Source: Colwellia ponticola
GTDB taxonomy: Bacteria > Pseudomonadota > Gammaproteobacteria > Enterobacterales > Alteromonadaceae
Direction of reading: 5' to 3'
DNA length: 64,000 nt
NCBI RefSeq assembly: GCF_005885605.1
Contig: NZ_SZVP01000006.1
Span: forward strand, 1 to 64,000
The translations under genes were made by a program, and so were the position numbers. The notes under the pieces are model-generated. The model had not been told where the DNA came from, did not search any database, and saw only the letters and a list, made by a program, of their open reading frames with translations. This document shows positions 25,717 to 35,389 of this stretch, in pieces. Each line of letters starts with the position of its first letter. Positions within the stretch are counted from its first letter, which is position 1.

Positions 25717-27252
25717 TTATCCATTAAAGGCTTGCCCTAAGGCGCCAAGAGCGTTAGCTCTGTTTTTAATGTTGGTTGTTTCACTTTCTACCGTATGCGC
25801 TTGTTGAAGGTTGTTTTGAGAGGCGTCACTGATGTTAATAATATTACGGCTGATTTCTTGAGACACCATGCTTTGTTCTTCAGAGGCGGTTGATATTTGA
25901 ATCGCTAAATCTGAGATATCGGTAATGGACACATAGACTTTATCAACCACATTATGCGCTTCAGTGGCTCTTTCAACACAATTATCAGCAGACTCTTTAC
26001 CTTTGATCATGGTTTGTACCCAAGAGGTGAGCGTATTTTGCATTTCTGATATTGAGCTTTGTATTTGTTCGGTGGCAGCATGAGTTCTGCTTGATAAAGC
26101 ACGAACCTCATCCGCTACTACGGCAAAGCCTCTACCATGCTCTCCTGCTCTTGCTGCTTCTATTGCTGCGTTTAAGGCTAATAAATTGGTTTGATCGGCA
26201 ATACCTTGAATTTCATGCATAATAGCGCCCACTTTTTCTACTTCGCTGGAGAGCTCTGTTGCTGAAGACGCTGATTCTGCTACTTCTTGCGCTAATAGGT
26301 TTACTGTCTCCATCGTAAGGTGCATAGCTTTTGTCGCCACTTGGCAATCGGTATGTGCTTGATTGACTTTTTGTGAGGTGAAGGTTGTGCTTTGTGCTAC
26401 TTCATCGATGGTGGCAACCATTTCTTCAACAGCCGTAGAGACTTGATGTAATTCAGCGGTTTCTTTCTCTGCGCCTTCTTTTGCCAGTTGTGCCGCTACT
26501 GCTAAGTTTTGCGCCCCTGAACTAAGCGCATTACTGCTGTCAGTAATACGCCCTAAAATAGTATTTATTTTACCTTCCGCTATTTTTAAATGAAAATCGG
26601 CAATACCTTGTGCTTTAGTGCCACTGTAAATGAGTCGTGAAATACTGTCGTATTCAGCAGCAAGTTTCTTGAAATACTTAGGGGTATCAATAATTTCATT
26701 TTTATAGGTAATAAAAGGTAATACAGGCAGTAAAAACATCATGTATGGATAGTATAGAGCGCTTACTAGTATGCTTATACTAACAAACCAGTACGCTAGA
26801 TTTTTGACTATAGCTCTTTCGTACCATTTAGTTAACGATTGACCTTTTTGTAATGTTTGATAAGCGGTAATGGCATTTTGTTTGGTTTTATCATCTAAGC
26901 GTGTTCGAACCGATTGATATCCTACAAGCTCACCCGCTTCAAAAATAGGTGTTACAAAGGCGTCTACCCAATAATAACGACCGTCTTTACAGCGGTTTTT
27001 AACTACACCACGCCAAGGTAAACCAGATTTTATTTTTTGCCATAAATCTTTAAAAGCAGCGGCAGGCATATCGGGGTGTCTGACAATATTATGGTTCTGT
27101 CCAACGAGTTCTTCGAGGGTGAAGCCAGCAATGCGACAAAATGCTGCATTAGCGTAGGTAATAACGCCAGCTTTATTCGTAGTAGAAATTAACTCCTCAC
27201 CACGTTCAAAGTTAACCTCCTCATTAATAAGCGAGTGGTTTTTATTTAACAT
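25717..27252 (-). CDS. Aer-like PAS chemotaxis receptor
   Basis: The ATG at 27252 has AAGGGA eight bases upstream and is preferred over the ATG at 27285. The protein opens with a PAS domain of the Aer type (about residues 20-125, with [21 protein letters not shown] and [17 protein letters not shown]), which in Aer binds FAD and senses redox state. Two hydrophobic stretches follow (about 160-195), then a HAMP-like region and the chemoreceptor signalling domain with [20 protein letters not shown] in part. There is no periplasmic domain, as in Aer. It likely guides energy taxis. It precedes the EAL gene by 5 bp on the same strand. Confidence 0.9.
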   Translation of the reverse strand: MLNKNHSLINEEVNFERGEELISTTNKAGVITYANAAFCRIAGFTLEELVGQNHNIVRHPDMPAAAFKDLWQKIKSGLPWRGVVKNRCKDGRYYWVDAFVTPIFEAGELVGYQSVRTRLDDKTKQNAITAYQTLQKGQSLTKWYERAIVKNLAYWFVSISILVSALYYPYMMFLLPVLPFITYKNEIIDTPKYFKKLAAEYDSISRLIYSGTKAQGIADFHLKIAEGKINTILGRITDSSNALSSGAQNLAVAAQLAKEGAEKETAELHQVSTAVEEMVATIDEVAQSTTFTSQKVNQAHTDCQVATKAMHLTMETVNLLAQEVAESASSATELSSEVEKVGAIMHEIQGIADQTNLLALNAAIEAARAGEHGRGFAVVADEVRALSSRTHAATEQIQSSISEMQNTLTSWVQTMIKGKESADNCVERATEAHNVVDKVYVSITDISDLAIQISTASEEQSMVSQEISRNIINISDASQNNLQQAHTVESETTNIKNRANALGALGQAFNG

Positions 27253-27401
27253 TATTAGGTCCCTTTTATATGCATGAATATACATGAATAAGATTTACAT
27301 TTTCTTTACAAGAATGTTTTTAGTCATTTACAAAAAACGACAAAAACGACAAATTCCGCTAAATATAGCGATTTATTCATATAAATTCAATAAAAAATAA
27401 G

Positions 27402-27440
27402 TTAAGTTGATCTACATTAAGTTGATCTACGTTAAGTAGT
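27402..27440. repeat. Short tandem direct repeat upstream of the HTH-receiver gene
   Basis: TTAAGTTGATCTAC occurs twice in tandem, followed by a partial third copy (GTTAAGTAG). It lies in the 262-bp gap between divergent genes, where promoters of both must be. A run of GCTTA/TTTAG repeats follows (about 27470-27495). It may be a regulator-binding site or simple-sequence slippage. Confidence 0.4.
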
Positions 27441-27514
27441 CTTTGTGATTAAACGCTATATTATTGATAGCTTAGCTTAGCTTAGTTTAGACTAGTTTTA
27501 AGAAGGACGTGTAA

Positions 27515-28105
27515 TTGAAAATCAGTGAAAAATCACTTTTAACACCGGCAGAGGCAGCAAAGCTGTTACATGTGGCGCCAACGACTATTCGTCATTGGGC
27601 GCAAATAGGTCGGCTACCTTTTGTAACTACGCCTGGTGGTCATAGGCGTTTTGACAAAAACGATATTTTATCATTAATGTCGCTGCCTGAAGCAGATATA
27701 AAAGAAAGCTTCGCTATATTAATTATTGAAGATGATAAAGAGTTTGCTGATATGCTTGCGCAGTTTTTAGCCGCGCTGTTTCCTCGTGCACGTATGAAAA
27801 TAGCGTACAACCCTTTTGATGCTGGTGATTTACTGAACACCTTTAAACCTGACTTGGTTATGTTAGATTTAATGATGGTAGGTATCAATGGCTTTTCTAT
27901 TTGTCACCGTATTAAAAGTACGCCAACCACAGCACATATTACTGTGATTGCTATGACGGGCGCGTTAACCGGTGATAATGCCAGTAGAATAGTTGAGTTA
28001 GGTGCAGAAACTTGTTTTGCTAAACCGTTAAATTTTGAGTTGTTAGCAGAGACTATTACTCAGTTTATAACGCAAAAAAATACGCCAGTTGGCGTTACTT
28101 TATAG
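27515..28105 (+). CDS. MerR-type HTH fused to a response-regulator receiver domain
   Basis: The 196-residue protein starts at a TTG with AAGGA eight bases upstream. Residues 1-55 are an excisionase/MerR-like DNA-binding domain (LLTPAEAAKLLHVAPTTIRH, HRRFDKNDI). Residues about 68-190 are a receiver domain with the acidic pocket IIEDDKE, the phospho-acceptor in DLVMLDLMM, the conserved threonine at AMTGA and lysine at FAKPL. HTH at the N-terminus before the receiver is the reverse of the usual order. It lies 11 bp before a PAS histidine kinase, so the kinase probably phosphorylates it. DNA targets are unknown. Confidence 0.88.
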   Translation: MKISEKSLLTPAEAAKLLHVAPTTIRHWAQIGRLPFVTTPGGHRRFDKNDILSLMSLPEADIKESFAILIIEDDKEFADMLAQFLAALFPRARMKIAYNPFDAGDLLNTFKPDLVMLDLMMVGINGFSICHRIKSTPTTAHITVIAMTGALTGDNASRIVELGAETCFAKPLNFELLAETITQFITQKNTPVGVTL

Positions 28106-28116
28106 AGCAAGTTTTA

Positions 28117-29943
28117 ATGATGCCAATTGATACCCCAAAGCATATTTATGAAAAGTTATTCAGCCAATCTCTTGATATGATGTGCGTCGCTAATACCGCA
28201 GGATATTTTCAATTAGTAAACCCATCATTTAGCGAAAAATTAGGTTATAGCGAAGTCGAGTTATTATCGACTGCGATGATCGATTTTATTCATCCCAATG
28301 ATATTGATAAAACACTACAAGTATTCGCGCTATTGAGTAACGGACAGCATTCGTTATGCTTTGAAAATAGCTACCGACACAAAAATAATGGTTATTTAAC
28401 GCTTGCATGGACTGGGCATGTTGACGCTGATTCTGGGCTTATTTATTTAATTGCGCGTGATATTACCCAGCAAGTAAAAGTAAGTAATAAACTCCAGCAT
28501 TTACAGCAGGCTTTAGAGCAAGAAACCATTTATGCTGAAACCGATGTGAACGGTGTTATCACTAAGGTAAATGATAAGTTTTGTCAAATATCGGGTTACT
28601 CGGCAGCCGAGCTACTCGGTCATACGCATCAATTGGTTAATTCAGGTTATCATTCTAGTCTTTTTTTTCGTGAGTTATGGCAAACAATATCATCAGGAAA
28701 AATATGGTCAGGCGCCATCAAAAATAGAAAAAAAAATGGTGATTATTACTTTGTGCAAAGTATTTTAATTCCTATTTTTGATAATAATGAGATTTCTAGT
28801 TATGTTGCTATACGTCAAGACATCACTGATAAAGTAAACAGTGATTATAATTGCTTAAAGGCGCTTAAGATCCTCAATGAAACAAGTGCAGCAGCAAAAA
28901 TTGGCGGCTGGGAGTTAGAGATTAGTACAGGGGTGCTATCATGGACAGACGAAACCCTTAGAATATTAGAAGTTGATGAACTCTATGGCGCAACACCTTT
29001 ATTAACTCAAGGGTTAGAGTTATTTATTGATAAAGACATCCCTATTATTGAAAATGCTGTGCACCGCGCCATAACCTACGGAGAACCGTACGCTTTAGAA
29101 TTACAAGCAAGCACACCCAAAGGTAATATAAAGTGGATATATACTAATGGTAAAGCTAATTACATAGACGGCAAGATCGTCACTTTATCGGGCACTATTC
29201 AAGATATACATGAACGTAAAATCACTGAAATTAATTATAACAAAGAAAAACAAAAGAACATTGTTAATGCCAAGTTTGCCGCATTAGGTGAATTATCAGC
29301 GAGTATTGCTCATGAAATTAATAACCCGTTAGGCGTTATCTCTGGTTATGCTGAACTGTTACAGTTAACCAGTACCAGTGCTTCAGCAGCTGATATTTGC
29401 AATAAATCTGATATTATTTTGAAGTCTTGTGATCGTATTAGTCATATTGTTAAAAGTCTTAAAAAGTATTCTCGTACTGATGAGGAAAGACAATATAGGG
29501 TATGTTCGCTGCAAGATTTAATTCAAGAGGCGGTTGTACTGACTAAGCCAAAATTAAAACAACGAATGATAAGGTTGCAATGTCACCTTATTGAAGATGT
29601 TCAGATCCTGTGTAATGAGATAGAAATAGAGCAGGTCATGGTTAACTTAATTAATAATGCGATAGATGCGGTATTATTACTGCCTGATAAGTGGGTTGAT
29701 ATTTCCATGATAGAAACACCAACTGATTATAATGTTGTAGTCACTGATGCAGGTTTAGGTATTCCTTTAGATAAACAGCATGTTATTTTTGAACCTTTTT
29801 TTACTAGCAAAAAAGCATCTGAAGGTACAGGTCTTGGTTTATCTATTGTAAAAGGGATCTTAGATAGCCATGACGCCACCATCTCGATAGATAATAATAG
29901 TATCAATACTCGATTTACCATTAGTTTTCCAAAAAGTGTGTAG
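28117..29943 (+). CDS. PAS-PAS-PAS sensor histidine kinase
   Basis: The 608-residue protein has no clear membrane helix. Three PAS-type domains are read at about residues 8-125, 130-250 and 260-375; the second shows GYSAAELLGHTHQLVNSGYH and WSGAIKNRKKNGDYYFV. The HisKA dimerisation helix carries the phospho-acceptor histidine in SIAHEINNPLGV, and the ATPase domain has NLINNAIDAVLL, DAGLGIP and EGTGLGLSIVKG. It probably autophosphorylates and passes phosphate to the HTH-receiver (27515) or the short receiver (30026), which flank it. The cytoplasmic PAS input suggests sensing of redox or metabolites. Confidence 0.9.
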   Translation: MMPIDTPKHIYEKLFSQSLDMMCVANTAGYFQLVNPSFSEKLGYSEVELLSTAMIDFIHPNDIDKTLQVFALLSNGQHSLCFENSYRHKNNGYLTLAWTGHVDADSGLIYLIARDITQQVKVSNKLQHLQQALEQETIYAETDVNGVITKVNDKFCQISGYSAAELLGHTHQLVNSGYHSSLFFRELWQTISSGKIWSGAIKNRKKNGDYYFVQSILIPIFDNNEISSYVAIRQDITDKVNSDYNCLKALKILNETSAAAKIGGWELEISTGVLSWTDETLRILEVDELYGATPLLTQGLELFIDKDIPIIENAVHRAITYGEPYALELQASTPKGNIKWIYTNGKANYIDGKIVTLSGTIQDIHERKITEINYNKEKQKNIVNAKFAALGELSASIAHEINNPLGVISGYAELLQLTSTSASAADICNKSDIILKSCDRISHIVKSLKKYSRTDEERQYRVCSLQDLIQEAVVLTKPKLKQRMIRLQCHLIEDVQILCNEIEIEQVMVNLINNAIDAVLLLPDKWVDISMIETPTDYNVVVTDAGLGIPLDKQHVIFEPFFTSKKASEGTGLGLSIVKGILDSHDATISIDNNSINTRFTISFPKSV

Positions 29944-30025
29944 TGAGTAGTAGGGGATTAGTTTGGTTAATTAATTCTTTAATTAAGAGGCTAATCAATA
30001 ATGTTACGATGAGATAATAAGTAAA

Positions 30026-30391
30026 GTGGATGATAATAAAGTGCCAATCAAGGTTGTTTATATTGATGATGAAGAGCTGCTATGTCAGATATTCAAAGAG
30101 TATTTACACTCTACTGATATTAATATTACCACTTTTACTGACGAACTATCGGCTATAACGTATTGTAATGAGACTAACCCAGACATCATATTTATTGATT
30201 ACCGATTAACACAACTCAATGGTGTTGATGTTGCTAAAGCTATAGTCAATGATGCCATTAAAGTGTTAATTACTGGTGAGCTTGATGTCGCTATGGATCA
30301 CTGTTTTAGTGATAAAATTCAAAAGCCTTACCGATTAGCCGCTATTAAAAGCCTTATTATAGACGCTGCCTCTTATCGTAAAGCACTATAG
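30026..30391 (+). CDS. Stand-alone response regulator receiver domain
   Basis: This 121-residue protein is one receiver domain with no output domain. It shows the acidic pair in YIDDEELL, the phospho-acceptor Asp in IIFIDYRL, a Thr in VLITGEL and the conserved Lys in KIQKPYR. Stand-alone receivers move phosphate or act by protein contact, as CheY does. It follows the PAS kinase by 82 bp and starts at a GTG, the only start near the receiver N-terminus. It likely belongs to the same phosphorelay. Confidence 0.85.
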   Translation: MDDNKVPIKVVYIDDEELLCQIFKEYLHSTDINITTFTDELSAITYCNETNPDIIFIDYRLTQLNGVDVAKAIVNDAIKVLITGELDVAMDHCFSDKIQKPYRLAAIKSLIIDAASYRKAL

Positions 30392-30541
30392 AGCCTACAA
30401 ACACTTGTCAAATTTTACATAATCTATCGTCTTTGTTACCGCTGTTTTTATTAGTAACTCATCGTGACAAAGTGCTACTATACTTTATATTCCACTCTCT
30501 TAAATTATCAATAACATGTTAGTTTTATCTGCTAAGACAGG

Positions 30542-31225
30542 TTGTCGTTGAGCTTAGCCCAAAGTAAAAATTCTGGCGTTGATAGCGCTTTATTTGAGTC
30601 AATAGCCAAAGATGTTATCGATAAGGGCTACAGTATTCGCCCTTATGCGTTACCTATAAAACTGACTCATTTGTTATCACAACATATTATCGACCTATCT
30701 AGTGACAAATTTAAACGTGCTGGCATAGGTAGAGTACAAGACCATATGATTAACGACTTTATTCGTACAGATGAAATAAGCTGGATAATCAATGATAACG
30801 AGGCTAGTTGCGCTTGGATAAACTGGACAGAAGCATTAAAGGTTTATTTAAATAGGCGTTTGTTTTTAGGGTTATTTTCGTTTGAAAGTCACTTTGCCCA
30901 TTACGCGAAAGGAGACTTTTATAAAAAACATAAAGATGCCTTTAGGGGGGAGGGAAATCGTGTGTTATCCGTTGTGGTCTATCTTAATCAACAATGGGTT
31001 GCATCAGACGGTGGTGAATTAGTTATTTATGATAAAAAATTAGTGGACAGTGTCGTCTCAAACTATAATAAAATTACTGTAATTCCTAACTTTGGTACCA
31101 TAGTGGTATTTTTAAGTGAAGAGTTTCCTCATGAAGTGTTACCAGCTAAGCGCGATCGATATTCTATTGCCGGTTGGTTTCGTCTAAATAATTGTATTGC
31201 CAATAACCTTGATCCGCCTAGTTAA
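30542..31225 (+). CDS. 2OG-Fe(II) oxygenase (prolyl-4-hydroxylase / SM-20 type)
   Basis: The 227-residue protein has the HxD...H iron triad of prolyl-hydroxylase-like oxygenases. The stretch SHFAHYAKGDFYKKHKDAF gives H and D, with a later H in SEEFPHEVL and an Arg in DRYSIAGWFR that would bind 2-oxoglutarate. Similar small proteins in bacteria are called SM-20-related or PKHD-type, and some hydroxylate elongation factor Tu or ribosomal proteins; the target here is unknown. The start at 30542 is a TTG with a poor ribosome site, and no ATG lies near. It may be read with the three small genes that follow. Confidence 0.8.
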   Translation: MSLSLAQSKNSGVDSALFESIAKDVIDKGYSIRPYALPIKLTHLLSQHIIDLSSDKFKRAGIGRVQDHMINDFIRTDEISWIINDNEASCAWINWTEALKVYLNRRLFLGLFSFESHFAHYAKGDFYKKHKDAFRGEGNRVLSVVVYLNQQWVASDGGELVIYDKKLVDSVVSNYNKITVIPNFGTIVVFLSEEFPHEVLPAKRDRYSIAGWFRLNNCIANNLDPPS

Positions 31226-31265
31226 CGGTGTCTTCATGTAACGAAAATCTATCAAAGGTGTACGA

Positions 31266-31739
31266 TTGTCTAAATTACCCCCTCAGCTACACTCTATTAA
31301 AGAGTTAGCGCATATTAATGAAAAAATAGCACCGTTAAAATTACTTGCCGATAGAGAGCGTGCTGCTATTTATGGTTTAACAGGTACGGTTTATACGCCA
31401 CATATTGATGAATATATGCAGGCCAGTATACAAAAAGCCGAAATACTCGCTTGTTTAAAAAAACAAGGGCTTCTAGCTATAACGGAAGTTGAAGTCATTA
31501 GTTCAGCGTTAGACTTTTTACATAAACGTGCCAAAAATAATGCCATAGTTGACTATAACGGACATTGTTATAAACGCTGTTTTGCTCCGTTAAAATTAAG
31601 TAAGTCAGGTAAAGTGGTCAGAATATGGGCCAAATATTGGCTGTTACAATTATCAAATGGCAGGGTTGACCCTAAATGGGAGTCGCAAGTACGAGAAATT
31701 TGGCCGAGTTATTTTTTAATTAGAACAATAGATATTTAG
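31266..31739 (+). CDS. Conserved-looking hypothetical protein between the oxygenase and MOSC genes
   Basis: The 157-residue protein starts at a TTG with AAAGG about six bases upstream. No family is recognised. It has no signal peptide or membrane helix. The middle is helical (EIL, ITEVEVISSALDFLHKRAKNN) and the end is aromatic-rich (VRIWAKYWLLQLSNGRVDPKW). It lies 40 bp after the oxygenase gene and 44 bp before the MOSC gene on the same strand, so it may be part of a small operon. Nothing shows its function. Confidence 0.6.
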   Translation: MSKLPPQLHSIKELAHINEKIAPLKLLADRERAAIYGLTGTVYTPHIDEYMQASIQKAEILACLKKQGLLAITEVEVISSALDFLHKRAKNNAIVDYNGHCYKRCFAPLKLSKSGKVVRIWAKYWLLQLSNGRVDPKWESQVREIWPSYFLIRTIDI

Positions 31740-31783
31740 AGAGTTAAACAGGTAATCAGTTTGGTATAACACAGGCTCAGTAG

Positions 31784-32473
31784 ATGCAAAAAAACTATGT
31801 TCTTGACAATATTTACTGCTCAAAAGTAACCGAGCGTTACGGTATGGCAACAGCAATAGATAAGCATTGTATTAGTACTCGCCTTTATTTGTCAGATGAA
31901 GGCTTAGCAGGAGATGAGTGCGCAGATAAGTATCATCATGGTGGCTTAGACCGCGCTTTACATCAATACCCAAAAGAGCACTATACTTACTGGCAAGAAA
32001 AATACGCCAATACCGTTGCTCAATGGCAAGCGCCTGGCATGGGTGAAAACCTTAGCTCTGTAGGTATGACAGAGCAAAATATTTTTTTAGGTGACTGTTA
32101 TCAGTGGGGAGAGGCTATTATTGAAGTAAGTCAGCCTCGTTCGCCTTGCTATAAACTGAATAAGCGCTGGGGTATAGAGGCCTTTTCAGTAGTGATGCAA
32201 AACATGAGTCGCTGCGGTTGGTTATATCGTGTTATTAAGCCTGGCATGGTTAGTGTTAATGAGCCCTTGGTGTTACTTAGCCGTGTTGATAATGCCATGA
32301 GCATTAGTGCGGTATGCCAAACCTTTTTTGGTGATCCACTTAATTACACAAAGTTGTTAGTGTTGAAGCAACAAAAAGCATTATCAGTAAGCTGGCAGGA
32401 TAAAATTGAACAACGGCTAGTGAGTAATCAGGTTGAAAATTGGAATGTTAGATTATTAGACACGAGTAGTTAA
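31784..32473 (+). CDS. MOSC-domain protein (YiiM-like)
   Basis: The 229-residue protein fits the MOSC family with YiiM-type features: the early GLAGDECADKYHHGGLDRALHQYPKE motif and the central QPRSPCYKLNKRWG, where the conserved Cys would bind sulfur or molybdenum cofactor. MOSC domains are linked to molybdenum cofactor use, and YiiM works with N-hydroxylated compounds. It could support the molybdenum enzyme XdhB encoded 20 kb away, but that is a guess. The start at 31784 is an ATG 44 bp after the preceding gene. Confidence 0.82.
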   Translation: MQKNYVLDNIYCSKVTERYGMATAIDKHCISTRLYLSDEGLAGDECADKYHHGGLDRALHQYPKEHYTYWQEKYANTVAQWQAPGMGENLSSVGMTEQNIFLGDCYQWGEAIIEVSQPRSPCYKLNKRWGIEAFSVVMQNMSRCGWLYRVIKPGMVSVNEPLVLLSRVDNAMSISAVCQTFFGDPLNYTKLLVLKQQKALSVSWQDKIEQRLVSNQVENWNVRLLDTSS

Positions 32474-32505
32474 CAGCGTATATAGCAATAATGTTGGTAT
32501 AGCAT

Positions 32506-32937
32506 ATGAAAATAGAAGAAATCATGAGTGACGATATTACCTGTATTAATTTAGATGAAAGGTTATCGGCGGTTAGAGAGCTATTTATTGAGCATAAATT
32601 TCACTATTTAATGGTAACCGATAAAAATAATAAGTTGGTTGCAGTTATCTCTGAGCGAGATTACTTTAAGGCAACAAACTCTAATTTAGAATTACCCACC
32701 GCTAATAGTAAAGATTTAGCGATGTTGAATAAACGTGTACACCAAATTGTTTCAAAAAAGCTTGTAGCCATTAAGCAATTTAGCTCCTTTAATGAAGCGA
32801 TTAAACTCTTTCATGATGCTGAGGTATCTTGTCTACCTGTGGTAAATGGTGATAATGAGCCCGTGGGAATATTGTCGTGGCGAGATGTTATTAATTGGCT
32901 TTATAGTAGGGTGCATTCACCAAAACCTAGAAATTAG
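32506..32937 (+). CDS. CBS-domain pair protein
   Basis: This 143-residue protein is made of two CBS domains (about 5-70 and 80-138), seen from the pattern EIMSDDITCINLDERLSAVRELF, LVAVISERDYFK and a second copy ending PVGILSWRDVINWL. CBS pairs bind adenine nucleotides such as AMP, ATP or SAM and act as sensors. No other domain is attached, so it may regulate a partner by contact. It follows the MOSC gene by 32 bp and ends the small run of genes that starts at 30542. Confidence 0.85.
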   Translation: MKIEEIMSDDITCINLDERLSAVRELFIEHKFHYLMVTDKNNKLVAVISERDYFKATNSNLELPTANSKDLAMLNKRVHQIVSKKLVAIKQFSSFNEAIKLFHDAEVSCLPVVNGDNEPVGILSWRDVINWLYSRVHSPKPRN

Positions 32938-33053
32938 GTAAACAACAATGCTAAAGCATTATTGCCTTAACATTTTTACAGATAACTAAATAGCTTAACG
33001 TTTTTATTTTTATGACGCGTGGTGAGTCTCTTTATTGTCAATATAGTTCTCCC

Positions 33054-33860
33054 TTAATTATTTTTTTTCAAGGGTGCATCAGTTTTAACGTAACCAAGTT
33101 CAATGGAAATAGATTTTCCTGCCTTAACAAGATCTTTAACCCATTCATCTCTGCGTCGTTCAATAGGCGCTGATACTGATAAGCCAGCCACTACTTCACC
33201 GTAACGGTCATATAAAAGTACGCCTATGCAACCTACGCCAATCTCAGCTTCTTCGTTATCATAAGCAAAACCTTGCTCAACACAGAGCATACATTCATGT
33301 TCTAAACTTTCTATGTTGGAGAATGTTTTTCGGGTATATGTGGGCAAGTTAGTTCGCTGTGCATAGCCTACAATACCTTGGTGTCCTTCCATCCCTAACA
33401 TCATTTTACCTACGCCAGTAACATGTAAAGGCGCGCGACTGCCAATAATTTGCTGTACATGCATCATTCTATTAGGAATAGCTTTTTCTACGTAAATAAC
33501 CACATCACCTTCTCGAGCGGTAAGGTTAATAGTTTCACCAAATTTATCACGCAGCTTTTCCATATAAGGTATCGCTACTTTGCGAAAATCAACGTTTTGA
33601 TATTGATAATTACTTAACCTGATAAGACGACCACTTAATTGATACTTACCGGTACTGTCTCGATCAACAAAGTGATTATCAATCAGTGAGTGTAATATGC
33701 GAAAAGCGGTAGACGGAGCTAAATTAGTATCGGCACTAAGCGCTTTTAAGGTAACAGGCATACTATAACGTGAGATGGCATCGAGCAATGTCGCCGCTCT
33801 ATCGATTACTTGAATACGAGATTCTGGTTTAACTTTAATCTCTGCTTTTACTTTAGTCAT
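33054..33860 (-). CDS. bhcR: IclR-family regulator, BhcR-like, of the beta-hydroxyaspartate cycle
   Basis: The 268-residue protein has an N-terminal winged HTH (DRAATLLDAISRYSMPVTLK and TNLAPSTAFRILHSL) and a C-terminal IclR effector domain (GETINLTAREGDVVIYVEK, GVGKMMLG and the late EIGVGCIGVLLYDR). It diverges from bhcB. In Paracoccus the IclR regulator BhcR sits beside the bhcABCD genes and responds to glyoxylate, so the same job is inferred. The intergenic region has four IclR-type palindromes at 33976-34135 and one TTGAC...GTCAA site at 33900. The effector is inferred from the family, not read from sequence. Confidence 0.85.
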   Translation of the reverse strand: MTKVKAEIKVKPESRIQVIDRAATLLDAISRYSMPVTLKALSADTNLAPSTAFRILHSLIDNHFVDRDSTGKYQLSGRLIRLSNYQYQNVDFRKVAIPYMEKLRDKFGETINLTAREGDVVIYVEKAIPNRMMHVQQIIGSRAPLHVTGVGKMMLGMEGHQGIVGYAQRTNLPTYTRKTFSNIESLEHECMLCVEQGFAYDNEEAEIGVGCIGVLLYDRYGEVVAGLSVSAPIERRRDEWVKDLVKAGKSISIELGYVKTDAPLKKNN

Positions 33861-34304
33861 AGTGTTGCTGCTCAGTTTAATTATCTAACATCTCTTTTCT
33901 TGACTACAGTGTCAACTTTCAGTTTTAATATAGAACTAAAAGCGACAAAAACCATCATTAATTCGAGTTTGAGTATTTCATATTGTGGAACTAATAAGTT
34001 TATTTTTACTTATCAGGCTTATAATTTGTTATTTATCAGCTGTGTGGAGTATTTCATACTGTGACAGGAAGTCAATATTTCATATGATGGAATCTGTCTT
34101 GTTTGCCTGTTCGACTAATATTCCATAAAGTGAAAATGAAGTGGTTCAAACCAAATATTCTGCAATATGCAACGAGCATACAGAAATAGCATTTGGTTAG
34201 CGAACGTAGCTAATAAAATGGGTAAACACATGTACAGCTGGTAAATATACGACAAGCTGGCGGTAATTACGACTAATACTACGAAAAGATTAAAAGAGGA
34301 ACAT
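33861..34304. promoter_or_regulatory. Divergent bhcR-bhcB control region with two kinds of palindrome
   Basis: The region has no gene. One TTGACTACAGTGTCAA site (33900-33915) resembles the RutR-type palindromes near tsx and xdhA. Four 15-bp sites of the form TTYCATA-nnR-TGRAA follow at 33976-33990, 34052-34066 (weaker), 34078-34092 and 34121-34135. The latter set suits the IclR regulator. Two regulators may therefore act here: one for purines and one for glyoxylate. Binding is inferred from symmetry and recurrence. Confidence 0.6.
33900..33915. promoter_or_regulatory. RutR-like operator upstream of bhcR
   Basis: TTGACTACAGTGTCAA is a partial palindrome. It shares TTGAC...GTGTCAA with the sites at 43678 and 56920. 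In E. coli RutR binds TTGACCAnnTGGTCAA, so a site of this form suits the RutR-like protein at 45549. It lies 40 bp upstream of the bhcR start. Confidence 0.5.
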
Positions 34305-35282
34305 ATGAGTAATTCAACTAAATCGACCATGTACATTCCAACTTACGAAGACGTAATTGTTGCCCATGAGCGAATTAAACCTTATATCCATAAAACACCA
34401 GTGCTTACCTCAACTCGTTTAAACGAAATGACCGGTGCTGAATTATTTTTTAAATGTGAAAACTTGCAAAAAGCAGCGGCTTTTAAAGTTCGTGGTGCTT
34501 GTAATGCTGTTTTTGGTTTAAGCGAAGAAAAAGCAAAAATTGGTGTAGCTACCCATTCGTCTGGTAACCACGCATTATCATTATCTTATGCTGCAGGGCA
34601 ACGTGGTATTCCTGTTACGGTCGTTATGCCGCGTACAGCACCACAAGCAAAGAAAGATGCTGTTATTGGCTATGGCGGTAAAATTGTTGAGTGTGAACCT
34701 TCAACAACTTCTCGCGAAGCAGTCTTTGCTGAAGTTGTTGGTGAGTCGGGTGCTGACTTTGTTCATCCATACAATGACCCACGTGTTATTGCTGGTCAAG
34801 CAACTTGTTCTAAAGAACTTGCAGAGCAAGTTGAAAACCTTGATGCAGTTATCGCCCCTATTGGTGGCGGTGGTATGATTTCAGGTACGTGTTTAACTAT
34901 TTCTAATATTGCCCCTGACGTTAAAATTTATGCAGCTGAGCCACTTAATGCTGACGATGCAGCTCGATCTTTTAAAGCGGGTCACATTATTGCTGATGAT
35001 GCACCAGATACAGTAGCAGATGGCCTTAAAGTGCCTTTGAAAGACCTTACTTGGCATTTTGTGAGCAACCATGTAACAGATATTTTCACTTGTACTGAAG
35101 AAGAGATCGTTGATGCAATGAAGCTTGTTTGGAAAACAATGAAAATTGTTATCGAACCAAGTTCAGCGGTAACAGTAGCTTGTATTTTGAATAACCCAGA
35201 GGTGTTCAAAGGCAAGCGTGTAGGTGTAATTATTACCGGTGGTAATGTTGATTTAGACAAACTACCGTGGATGAAAAATTAA
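34305..35282 (+). CDS. bhcB: beta-Hydroxyaspartate dehydratase
   Basis: The 325-residue protein is a fold-type II PLP enzyme of the serine racemase / threonine dehydratase group. K61 in AAAFKVRGA is the PLP lysine, SSGNHA (85-90) and the GGGG loop (187-190) hold the cofactor phosphate and substrate. In the beta-hydroxyaspartate cycle it removes water from (2R,3S)-beta-hydroxyaspartate to give iminosuccinate. The start has AGAGGA just upstream. The family alone also includes threonine dehydratase, but the neighbouring bhcC, bhcD and IclR genes make the cycle enzyme much more likely. It is the first gene of the bhcBCD run. Confidence 0.88.
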   Translation: MSNSTKSTMYIPTYEDVIVAHERIKPYIHKTPVLTSTRLNEMTGAELFFKCENLQKAAAFKVRGACNAVFGLSEEKAKIGVATHSSGNHALSLSYAAGQRGIPVTVVMPRTAPQAKKDAVIGYGGKIVECEPSTTSREAVFAEVVGESGADFVHPYNDPRVIAGQATCSKELAEQVENLDAVIAPIGGGGMISGTCLTISNIAPDVKIYAAEPLNADDAARSFKAGHIIADDAPDTVADGLKVPLKDLTWHFVSNHVTDIFTCTEEEIVDAMKLVWKTMKIVIEPSSAVTVACILNNPEVFKGKRVGVIITGGNVDLDKLPWMKN

Positions 35283-35389
35283 TAGCGAGTTAATTAATAT
35301 ACTTTGTTATTAAACGAATTAAACGAATTAAAAATTGAAATTAAGATAATTAATATTAATTTAAAATAATATAGATTTTGGAGAATAAA

